DNA of 18,108 nucleotides from an uncultured Pseudomonadota bacterium (lineage in GTDB: Bacteria; Pseudomonadota; Alphaproteobacteria; RF32; CAG-239), in the NCBI GenBank assembly GCA_949295395.1, contig CASFLB010000012.1, forward strand, positions 1 through 18,108, in the 5' to 3' direction. Shown piece by piece: positions 1 through 4,942 of the stretch (within the stretch, counting starts at the first letter, position 1; each line of letters starts with the position of its first letter). The position numbers and the translations under genes were made by a program. The notes beneath the pieces are model-generated. The model saw only the letters and a program-made list of their open reading frames with translations, was not told where the DNA came from and ran no database searches.

Positions 1-701
1 TGGCGCGAGGAGGCGGTAGTTTGGAAGACTTGTGGCCTTTTAACGAAGAAGTTGTTATCCGAGCTGTTTACGAGTCCCAAATTCCGATAATCTCTGCCGT
101 CGGACACGAAACCGATACCATGTTGATTGACTATGTTTCAGATTTACGCGCCCCGACGCCGACCGGTGCGGCCGAATTTGCCGTTCCGGTAAAAGCTGAA
201 CTGGAGGCCGGATTGTTAACCACCAAAGGCCGTCTAAAAAATGCGCTTCACCGTTACATTCTAAACTACAAAACCTTTTTAGAAGGATTAGGCCGAGGCA
301 TACCGAATTTAAATCAAATTCTACAAGAATACCGTCAGCGACTGGATGACCGTACGGAACGCTTACGGCTCGCCATCCAAAACTATAGCCTTCAAAAGAA
401 AAATACCTTAGAAAAATTACCCCTAAAGGCTTATTACATTTTAAACATCTTCGATAAAAATCAAGAAAATTTAAAGAATTTAATGCTAAGGTTAGAAGCA
501 GTATCGATTGAATCAGTACTAAGACGGGGTTTTGCTTGGGTCAAAGATAACAAACAAAAAACCATATACACCAAAGAACAAGCCCAAAAAAGTTCGACGA
601 TTGAGATTCAATTTGCAGATGGCAGTATAAAGACCAAACCTATGGTGAAAAAAGATGACTTACAAGGCGATTTATTTAATTTTGAGCGGCCTAATAATTA
701 G
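1..701 (+). CDS. xseA: Exodeoxyribonuclease VII large subunit, C-terminal part (5' truncated)
   Basis: This is the 3' end of the large subunit of exonuclease VII, which with many XseB subunits degrades single-stranded DNA to oligonucleotides in the cytoplasm during repair. The reading frame is already open at base 3 (A-R-G-G-G-S-L-E-D-L), so the true start lies outside the window and the listed TTG at 21 is not a start. About 232 codons are visible, against a usual 400-530 residues. The conserved family block GHETDTMLIDYVSDLRAPTP is present, followed by A-A-E. After it comes a long helical, coiled-coil-prone stretch rich in Leu, Glu, Arg and Lys, where XseB subunits bind in the known enzyme. 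The C terminus carries a QGDLF motif, resembling the Q-G-x-L-F tails seen in alphaproteobacterial XseA. The last 47 bases overlap the next gene in another frame, suggesting translational coupling. Confidence 0.95.
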   Translation, partial: ARGGGSLEDLWPFNEEVVIRAVYESQIPIISAVGHETDTMLIDYVSDLRAPTPTGAAEFAVPVKAELEAGLLTTKGRLKNALHRYILNYKTFLEGLGRGIPNLNQILQEYRQRLDDRTERLRLAIQNYSLQKKNTLEKLPLKAYYILNIFDKNQENLKNLMLRLEAVSIESVLRRGFAWVKDNKQKTIYTKEQAQKSSTIEIQFADGSIKTKPMVKKDDLQGDLFNFERPNN

Positions 702-1512
702 CGGAACAGCACAAGCCGCTGAAGAATTAGCATTTTGCGGACAACGTGTTCAAGGCGGACTAATAGCCGTTCAAAAAGACAACATCTACAAGGTTTACCA
801 AAATGGTAAAGAAGTCGCCGTAAGCGAAGAAGGAGATTTTTTACTCTCGTTTGACCGCGATGCTCCCTTGCAACAAAAGATTACAATATTAAATAACATA
901 CCGGAAAAAGACTATCCTCAAGATAACTACACCTTCACCTTAAATCCGGTACAATGGGACATTCAGAAAATTAAAGGAGTGGCACAAAATAAAGTCACCC
1001 CCTCAAAAAAGGATCAAGACGAAATTTTAAGAGAAAATCAAAGTGTTCGAAAAGCTCTAACCGAAAACAATAGCAAGACACCCTACTGGAAAAACGGCTT
1101 TATTGAGCCCCTAAAAGAATACCGCATCAGCGGAAAATTTGGAGGCCAAAGAATCATAAATGAGATTCCCAAAAGCCCGCACCGCGGTATTGATATGGCC
1201 GCACCGGAAGGAACAGAAATAAGAGCCGCGGCCGACGGAGTTGTCAAACTAAGCGGCGGCAACTTTTTTTACAGCGGCAATATGGTTATCCTTGACCACG
1301 GACAAAGTTTACACACCATATATGCCCACCTAAAAGACGTAAACGTCAAAGAAGGAGACGAGGTCAAACAAGGAGATGTCATTGGCATCGTTGGAAAAAC
1401 AGGAAGAGCAACGGGACCACATCTTCATTGGGGAGCCTCATTAAACAACACACGTTTTAATCCCAAACATTTACTAGAACTAGAAAAGAACGAATATTGC
1501 CAAAAGATATAA
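655..1512 (+). CDS. Secreted M23-family (LytM-type) metallopeptidase
   Basis: A 285-residue zinc metallopeptidase expected to cut peptidoglycan cross-links or act as an envelope hydrolase/activator in the periplasm. Residues 1-21 form a signal peptide: Lys4, a hydrophobic core, then the cleavage-like A-Q-A. Residues 22-140 are a poorly conserved N-terminal domain. The M23 domain fills roughly 150-275 and has all expected residues: zinc ligands H176 and D180 in PHRGIDMAAP, H258 in GPHLHWG, and catalytic-type H225 (IYAHL) and H256. There is no LysM domain and no long coiled coil, unlike NlpD or EnvC. The start at 655 lies inside xseA. A later TTG would destroy the signal peptide, so the 47-bp overlap appears real. 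No strong Shine-Dalgarno site precedes it, so coupling to xseA translation is likely. The exact cleavage target cannot be told from sequence. Confidence 0.93.
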   Translation: MTYKAIYLILSGLIISGTAQAAEELAFCGQRVQGGLIAVQKDNIYKVYQNGKEVAVSEEGDFLLSFDRDAPLQQKITILNNIPEKDYPQDNYTFTLNPVQWDIQKIKGVAQNKVTPSKKDQDEILRENQSVRKALTENNSKTPYWKNGFIEPLKEYRISGKFGGQRIINEIPKSPHRGIDMAAPEGTEIRAAADGVVKLSGGNFFYSGNMVILDHGQSLHTIYAHLKDVNVKEGDEVKQGDVIGIVGKTGRATGPHLHWGASLNNTRFNPKHLLELEKNEYCQKI

Positions 1513-1530
1513 CAGCAAAAGGAATCAGTC

Positions 1531-1944
1531 ATGGAAAATGTAGGACCACAGTTTGAAAATTTGTGTTGTATGATTGTTGATGACGACAAGTTTTCACGTT
1601 CTTTTATTAAGACAGCACTTTACCAAATTGGTATAAAAAACATCAAAGAAGCAGCCTCAACAACCGAAGCCGCTGAAATTTTAAAAAATTTCAAAATAAA
1701 CTTAATTTTGCTTGACCAAATCATGGAAGAGCAAAGCGGGATTGAGTTTGCATCCGATATAAGAAACGGAAAGATAGTCGAAAACAAAGACATCCCGATT
1801 GTTATGATAACCGTAGACAATCATGAAAATACCGTTCTTGAAGCCAAAAAACTTCAAATAAAAGAATATTTGGTCAAGCCAATATCGCCGCAAGCTTTAA
1901 AGAAAAGAATAGCAAACACAATAGGACAAGAAATAAACGGATAA
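1531..1944 (+). CDS. Stand-alone response regulator receiver (CheY-like)
   Basis: A 137-residue single-domain receiver of two-component signalling with no attached output domain. The acidic pocket is D17-D18-D19 (MIVDDDK), the phospho-acceptor is D62 (LILLDQIM), the switch residue is T94 (VMITVD) and the conserved lysine is K116 in LVKP. All catalytic positions are therefore intact. An AAAGGAA ribosome site sits 8 nt before the ATG. It follows the M23 gene by 18 nt and precedes uppP by 6 nt, so the three are probably co-transcribed. Single-domain receivers act by binding a protein partner or as phosphate shuttles. No histidine kinase is in the window, so its partner is unknown. The envelope-gene context hints at cell-wall or division control, but that is inference. 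Confidence 0.93.
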   Translation: MENVGPQFENLCCMIVDDDKFSRSFIKTALYQIGIKNIKEAASTTEAAEILKNFKINLILLDQIMEEQSGIEFASDIRNGKIVENKDIPIVMITVDNHENTVLEAKKLQIKEYLVKPISPQALKKRIANTIGQEING

Positions 1945-1950
1945 AAGAAA

Positions 1951-2778
1951 ATGGAACTAAATACACATATTTTATTGCTTTCAATTTTACAAGGAATAAC
2001 CGAGTTTTTACCGGTCAGCTCATCAGGACATTTAATATTATTTTCAAAATTCACCTCATTTCCTGATCAAGGATTGGCCTTAGATGTCGCCGTACATGTT
2101 GGCTCAATAATAGCGGTGATGATTTATTTTTCATCAACGATATGGCAAATAATCAAAGGGCTCGCTAAGAGCTACTTTCTGCCCAACTTCAAGAACGAGG
2201 GCAATCGTTTATTTTGGTTAATCGTCATCGGGACGATACCCGCCGTTATATTTGGCTTATGGTTAAAAGAAAGCGGCATGGAAGAACTAAGAAGCACACG
2301 CTTAATCGGCTGGACAATTTTATGCTTTGGCATTTTGTTATTTATAGCAGATAAAGTAGGTATGACGATTCGCAAAGTTGAGCATTTAACAATATTAGAC
2401 GCGATATTAATCGGATTGGCCCAATGCTTAGCCTTAATCCCAGGCACAAGCCGTTCAGGAATCACAATAACAATGGGACGATTTTTAGGTATGGAAAGAA
2501 GAGAGGCGGCAAAATTCTCAATGTTATTATCGATTCCGACAATATTTGGAGCCGGTTGTCTTGTCGCTTATGAATTGTATCAAGCCGGAGACATGACCGC
2601 GATAGCCGATGCCTTTAACGGCATAGCATACTCTTTTGTTGCCTCAATATTAGCCATATACATTATGATGTGGTGGTTAAAAAAATCAACATTTTTACCA
2701 TTTGTCATCTATCGCATCATCTTAGGAAGTTGCCTCTTGCTTGATTCGTATGGATATCTTGATAAAATAATTCAATAA
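1951..2778 (+). CDS. uppP: Undecaprenyl-diphosphatase UppP (BacA)
   Basis: A 275-residue integral inner-membrane enzyme that dephosphorylates undecaprenyl diphosphate to recycle the lipid carrier for peptidoglycan and other surface polymers; overexpression is classically linked to bacitracin resistance. Both signature regions are present. The first is the (E/Q)XXXE motif Q14-G-I-T-E18 followed by FLPVSSSGHL, with H27. The second is PGTSRSG (residues 164-170), with R168. Length and multiple hydrophobic helices fit the family. The start is 6 nt after the receiver stop, with only a weak purine-rich ribosome site (GGATAAAAGAAA), consistent with coupling to the upstream gene. It is the last protein gene before the tRNA-Leu repeat region, and no clear intrinsic terminator was seen directly behind it. 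Confidence 0.97.
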   Translation: MELNTHILLLSILQGITEFLPVSSSGHLILFSKFTSFPDQGLALDVAVHVGSIIAVMIYFSSTIWQIIKGLAKSYFLPNFKNEGNRLFWLIVIGTIPAVIFGLWLKESGMEELRSTRLIGWTILCFGILLFIADKVGMTIRKVEHLTILDAILIGLAQCLALIPGTSRSGITITMGRFLGMERREAAKFSMLLSIPTIFGAGCLVAYELYQAGDMTAIADAFNGIAYSFVASILAIYIMMWWLKKSTFLPFVIYRIILGSCLLLDSYGYLDKIIQ

Positions 2779-2782
2779 AGAC

Positions 2783-2811
2783 TTGCAATTTAAATTAAAT
2801 TAAGATAAAAG
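2783..2811 (+). promoter_or_regulatory. Possible promoter for tRNA-Leu
   Basis: TTGCAA at 2783-2788 could be a -35 box, with a 17-nt spacer to TAAAAG at 2806-2811, a poor -10. Transcription would start about 14 nt before the tRNA 5' end. The -10 match is weak, so read-through from uppP is an alternative. Confidence 0.35.
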
Positions 2812-2831
2812 AAAGGTCGAATAAACAAGAA

Positions 2832-2917
2832 GCCCTGATGGCGAAATTGGTAGACGCGCATGCTTCAGGTGCATGTTGGCTCAGCCAGTGGAAGTTCGAG
2901 TCTTCTTCAGGGCACCA
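2832..2917 (+). tRNA. tRNA-Leu, anticodon CAG
   Basis: An 86-nt class II tRNA with encoded CCA. The acceptor stem pairs GCCCTGA (2832-2838) with TCAGGGC (2907-2913), followed by ACCA (2914-2917). The anticodon arm is CATGC / loop TTCAGGT / GCATG (2859-2875), with anticodon CAG at 2866-2868, reading CUG codons. A long variable arm (TGGC-TCA-GCCA) identifies the leucine class. The T-arm is GGAAG-TTCGAGT-CTTCT with one G-T pair. A rho-independent hairpin begins within the CCA end. Part of this tRNA is copied again downstream (see the repeat entries). Confidence 0.97.
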
Positions 2918-2919
2918 TA
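2899..2919 (+). repeat. tRNA-Leu 3'-end repeat, copy 1 (inside the tRNA)
   Basis: The 21-nt stretch from the T-loop to the base pair after CCA, running from AGTCTTC to CACCATA. It occurs again, identical, at 3085-3105, 186 bp downstream. In the first copy it is part of the functional tRNA; in the second it has no tRNA body. Confidence 0.9.
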
Positions 2920-2955
2920 AAAAAATCCTCCCTTGTGGAGGTTTTTTTTATGGTG
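2913..2955 (+). terminator. Long terminator hairpin of tRNA-Leu, built on its CACCAT end
   Basis: The left arm (2913-2931) and right arm (2937-2955) form a 19-bp stem with one mismatch and a 5-nt CTTGT loop. The core is CCTCC/GGAGG followed by eight T, a typical intrinsic terminator. Unusually, the stem extends outward: CACCAT, which contains the tRNA 3' CCA, pairs with ATGGTG after the T-tract. Confidence 0.85.
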
Positions 2956-3011
2956 TTTTAAAGTAAATTTCTCGAACTTCCAGAAGGAAGTTTGACAAGG
3001 AGGAGAGGCAG
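2920..3011 (+). repeat. 92-bp direct repeat, copy 1
   Basis: This segment is identical over 92 bp to 3262-3353 (offset 342). It contains most of the tRNA terminator hairpin, a 15-nt AT-rich spacer, a small hairpin (TCGAACTTCC / loop AGAA / GGAAGTTTGA, 2972-2995) and a purine-rich end, AAGGAGGAGAGGCAG. It directly abuts the tRNA-Leu gene. Confidence 0.93.
2971..2982 (-). repeat. Inverted 12-nt copy of the tRNA-Leu T-arm
   Basis: CTCGAACTTCCA at 2971-2982 is the exact reverse complement of tRNA-Leu bases 2889-2900 (T-stem and T-loop). It is repeated at 3313-3324 inside the second 92-bp copy. Together with ATGGTG just upstream (2950-2955), it reproduces in inverted order two blocks of the tRNA 3' half. 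Confidence 0.75.
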
Positions 3012-3084
3012 ACGGGAGTATGCCGGTGAGGCGCTAGCCGAGCGACGACGAAGCGGCCGAGGATTTGCTTGCAAACCGCAGGTC
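3012..3084. other. GC-rich structured spacer between repeat copies
   Basis: A 73-nt stretch visibly richer in G and C than its surroundings, with several potential short stems: GGC-GCTA-GCC, TTTGC-TT-GCAAA (about 3063-3074), and GCGG pairing with CCGC around the latter. No convincing ORF or known RNA family was recognised. It lies between the first 92-bp repeat and the second tRNA-end copy, so it could be the body of a small inserted element or a non-coding RNA. Confidence 0.4.
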
Positions 3085-3105
3085 AGTCTTCTTCAGGGCA
3101 CCATA
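3085..3105 (+). repeat. tRNA-Leu 3'-end repeat, copy 2 (orphan)
   Basis: A perfect 21-nt copy of the tRNA-Leu 3' terminus, including CCA, without the rest of the tRNA. Upstream bases (GCAGGTC) do not match the tRNA. This is the arrangement expected for the far attachment site of an element that integrated into a tRNA 3' end, although no integrase is present. A local duplication would look the same. Confidence 0.85.
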
Positions 3106-3144
3106 CTTAAAAAAGACCCCAACGGGTCTTTTTTAAGTATGGTG
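3099..3144. terminator. Perfect 21-bp inverted repeat / bidirectional terminator
   Basis: The left arm (3099-3119) and right arm (3124-3144) are perfect reverse complements around a CAAC loop. The inner part is a typical terminator: A-tract, GACCC-CAAC-GGGTC, T-tract. The outer part is again CACCAT/ATGGTG, with the left half supplied by the orphan tRNA end. The core sequence differs from the tRNA-proximal hairpin, so the shared outer arms are not explained by simple copying of one hairpin. Confidence 0.85.
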
Positions 3145-3261
3145 AAACGTTTTGTTACTTAGCTAGGGCAGCGTCAGCAACCGACGCTAAGGTTATAAAA
3201 CGATTGACCGACGCGCAGTTGTTGAGCTTATTTATAAGCGAAACTTACAAAGCTAGATCAT
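3145..3261. other. Intergenic segment with several potential stem-loops
   Basis: No gene was recognised. Potential hairpins include AGCGTC/GACGCT (3170-3175 with 3183-3188), enclosed by CGTTTT (3148-3153) and AAAACG (3197-3202), and GCTTAT-TT-ATAAGC (3226-3239). These could belong to a decayed element or a structured RNA. The evidence is only local self-complementarity. Confidence 0.3.
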
Positions 3262-3353
3262 AAAAAATCCTCCCTTGTGGAGGTTTTTTTTATGGTGTTT
3301 TAAAGTAAATTTCTCGAACTTCCAGAAGGAAGTTTGACAAGGAGGAGAGGCAG
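3262..3353 (+). repeat. 92-bp direct repeat, copy 2
   Basis: Identical to 2920-3011. It contains the same CCTCC-CTTGT-GGAGG terminator core and T-tract, here not preceded by a tRNA: the left outer arm reads GATCAT in place of CACCAT, while the right arm still ends in ATGGTG. This suggests copy 2 derives from a copy that once sat beside a CACCAT end. After the repeat the sequence diverges at once (GAGAAAA versus ACGGGAG). Confidence 0.93.
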
Positions 3354-3362
3354 GAGAAAATA

Positions 3363-3386
3363 AAATAACCGTTGCTCGGGTTATTT
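3363..3386 (+). terminator. Weak hairpin upstream of mutY
   Basis: AAATAACC (3363-3370) pairs with GGTTATTT (3379-3386) around an 8-nt loop. There is only a short T-run after it, so it may be a weak terminator or just another palindrome in this repeat-rich interval. Confidence 0.35.
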
Positions 3387-3418
3387 CATAACGACAGGCG
3401 AAGTTTTGTTATTAAGCA

Positions 3419-3446
3419 TAGACATTTGAATAAAATTGACTATACT
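3419..3446 (+). promoter_or_regulatory. Candidate mutY promoter
   Basis: TAGACA (3419-3424) lies 16 nt from TATACT (3441-3446). Initiation about 6-8 nt after the -10 box would fall at 3452-3454, directly at the mutY ATG (3455), which would give a leaderless or nearly leaderless message. Confidence 0.55.
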
Positions 3447-3454
3447 GCTATTTC

Positions 3455-4471
3455 ATGAAAACAAAAGAGCTAACACAAAAATTACTTGAATGGTATCAAA
3501 CCAACGGCCGGAACTTACCGTGGCGTTTCAAAGGCGGAGCCCACCCTACCCCTTACATCGTCCTTGTATCCGAGATTATGTTACAACAAACAACGGTCAA
3601 AACCGTCATACCTTATTTCACCAAATTCATACAAAGATTCCCCAACATCCAAAGTCTAGCACAAGCTGATATTGAAGAAGTCTATCGCTATTGGCAAGGA
3701 CTTGGTTATTACACTCGTGCACGCTCTCTCCATCAAACAGCTCAGACAATTGTAAATGATTATCACGGAGAGTTCCCTTCCGACAAAGAAAAAATAAAAA
3801 AGCTGAAAGGAATAGGCCAATATACATTATCAAGTTTTTTAGCCTTAAGCTTCAACCAAGCCGAAACCGTCATTGACGGCAACGTCAAACGCATCATCTG
3901 CCGACTTCATCACTTAACCGAGCCGCTGGACAGCTTAACCTCAAAGATTGAAAAACTGGCCACACGACTCACCTCCAAAGACCACGCGGCTGATTACGCA
4001 TCTGCAATTATGGATTTAGGAGCGACAATCTGCACCCCCAAAAAACCTCATTGCGATAAATGTCCTTGGCAAAGCGCCTGTCAATCAAAAAATCAAACAG
4101 ACCTTGAACAAATCCCGATTCGAAAAAAATTAAGCAAACAAGAACGCAACGGCAGTGTCTATATCATAAAAAATCATGAAGGAAAAATCCTGATTCGTAA
4201 ACGTACCGAAAAAGGCCTGCTATCCGGCTTATACGAATTTCCCTGGACAGACAGCGGTGAACTAAAAAACTACGTAGCCTATTGCCGTGACACTCATCAA
4301 AGCATATCACACACCTTTAGCCACTTTAAATTAAATCTAAAAATTTACACTTTAACAAATAACCAAAAGAGAGACGAAGAAATCTTCGCCTATCCTGATG
4401 AACTCATAAAAAACTACCCCTTTTCCACCTTAATGAAAAAAGTTTGGAAAACGGTTAATTCAATTGAATAA
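3455..4471 (+). CDS. mutY: A/G-specific adenine DNA glycosylase MutY
   Basis: A 338-residue base-excision repair enzyme that removes adenine mispaired with 8-oxoguanine, preventing G:C to T:A changes. The N-terminal glycosylase domain has catalytic E40 (VSEIMLQQT), the helix-hairpin-helix LKGIGQYT (117-124) and catalytic D141 (VIDGNVKR). The [4Fe-4S] ligands are C193-X6-C200-X2-C203-X5-C209. Residues about 231-335 form the MutT-like 8-oxoG recognition domain, with the F288-S289-H290 motif expected of MutY and absent from endonuclease III. Length is normal. No Shine-Dalgarno sequence is visible before the ATG (ATACTGCTATTTC), and a -10 box ends only 8 nt upstream, so translation may be leaderless. 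The 3' end overlaps convergent tspO by 17 bp, so transcription of one may affect the other. Confidence 0.97.
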   Translation: MKTKELTQKLLEWYQTNGRNLPWRFKGGAHPTPYIVLVSEIMLQQTTVKTVIPYFTKFIQRFPNIQSLAQADIEEVYRYWQGLGYYTRARSLHQTAQTIVNDYHGEFPSDKEKIKKLKGIGQYTLSSFLALSFNQAETVIDGNVKRIICRLHHLTEPLDSLTSKIEKLATRLTSKDHAADYASAIMDLGATICTPKKPHCDKCPWQSACQSKNQTDLEQIPIRKKLSKQERNGSVYIIKNHEGKILIRKRTEKGLLSGLYEFPWTDSGELKNYVAYCRDTHQSISHTFSHFKLNLKIYTLTNNQKRDEEIFAYPDELIKNYPFSTLMKKVWKTVNSIE

Positions 4472-4844
4472 TCCCATAATTAAGATAACCGGCATAACTG
4501 ATCCATAAAAGATACGGCACCAACAACCAACCGGCAAGACGAGAAACCTTAAAGAACAACTGCGTCATCAAGACCACCGCAAGCCACAAACAAACCAACA
4601 CAAACATGGCTCCCTGCGGATTTTGAGCCCCAAAGAAAATCGGTGACCACGACAAATTAAGAATAAGTTGCAAAACAAAAATGGCCACAACAAAAGCCTT
4701 TTGCCGCCCTTCTGATTTTTTATAAGCAAAGAAAAAAGCCATACCCATCATTAAATAAAGAATAGGCCAAACAATACTAAACACAACATCAGGTGGCGTA
4801 CCCCATGGCTTAACCAAAGTCTGATACCAATCCATATTCTGCAT
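4455..4844 (-). CDS. tspO: TspO/MBR family tryptophan-rich sensory protein
   Basis: A 129-residue five-helix membrane protein of the translocator protein family, whose members bind porphyrins and related ligands and influence tetrapyrrole handling, stress or photosynthesis gene control. Family motifs are clear: W6-Y7 with K12-P13 and P17-P18 near the N terminus, W26-P27, the NLSWSPIFFG block (63-72), and the C-terminal P110-Y-L-L-W114 and A118-G-Y-L-N122. It is somewhat shorter than the usual 150-160 residues, mostly at the N terminus. A good TAGGAGG ribosome site 7 nt before the ATG supports this start. On the minus strand a TATACT box about 4874-4879 may be its -10. It is separated from the upstream 891-codon gene by a strong terminator, so it is probably transcribed alone. 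Confidence 0.9.
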   Translation of the reverse strand: MQNMDWYQTLVKPWGTPPDVVFSIVWPILYLMMGMAFFFAYKKSEGRQKAFVVAIFVLQLILNLSWSPIFFGAQNPQGAMFVLVCLWLAVVLMTQLFFKVSRLAGWLLVPYLLWISYAGYLNYGIIQLN

Positions 4845-4894
4845 AAAAACCTCCTAAAAAATAACGAACACAGATAGTATATAATCATAAAAAT

Positions 4895-4925
4895 AAAAAA
4901 ATCCTCACCAAGTGAGGATTTTTTT
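4895..4925. terminator. Bidirectional rho-independent terminator
   Basis: A perfect 14-bp inverted repeat (4895-4908 with 4912-4925) around a CAA loop, with an A7 tract on the left and a T7 tract on the right. It lies just after the stop of the minus-strand 891-codon gene and upstream of tspO, and would end transcription of the large gene. Confidence 0.9.
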
Positions 4926-4942
4926 CGGTAAATAAAATTCAC

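Noticed and set aside
2958..3074. A 39-codon reverse-strand open frame (TTG start) crossing the repeat and GC-rich spacer
   Set aside because: No ribosome site, an alternative start, and it lies within repeat and hairpin sequence; open by chance or by composition.
2832..3454. CRISPR-like array from the repeated blocks
   Set aside because: Only two copies of each repeat, unequal spacing, no regular 25-40-nt spacers, no cas genes.
2779..3454. Riboswitch or T-box upstream of mutY
   Set aside because: No recognisable conserved T-box or riboswitch core; the hairpins are explained by repeats and terminators, and the mutY promoter seems to lie after them.
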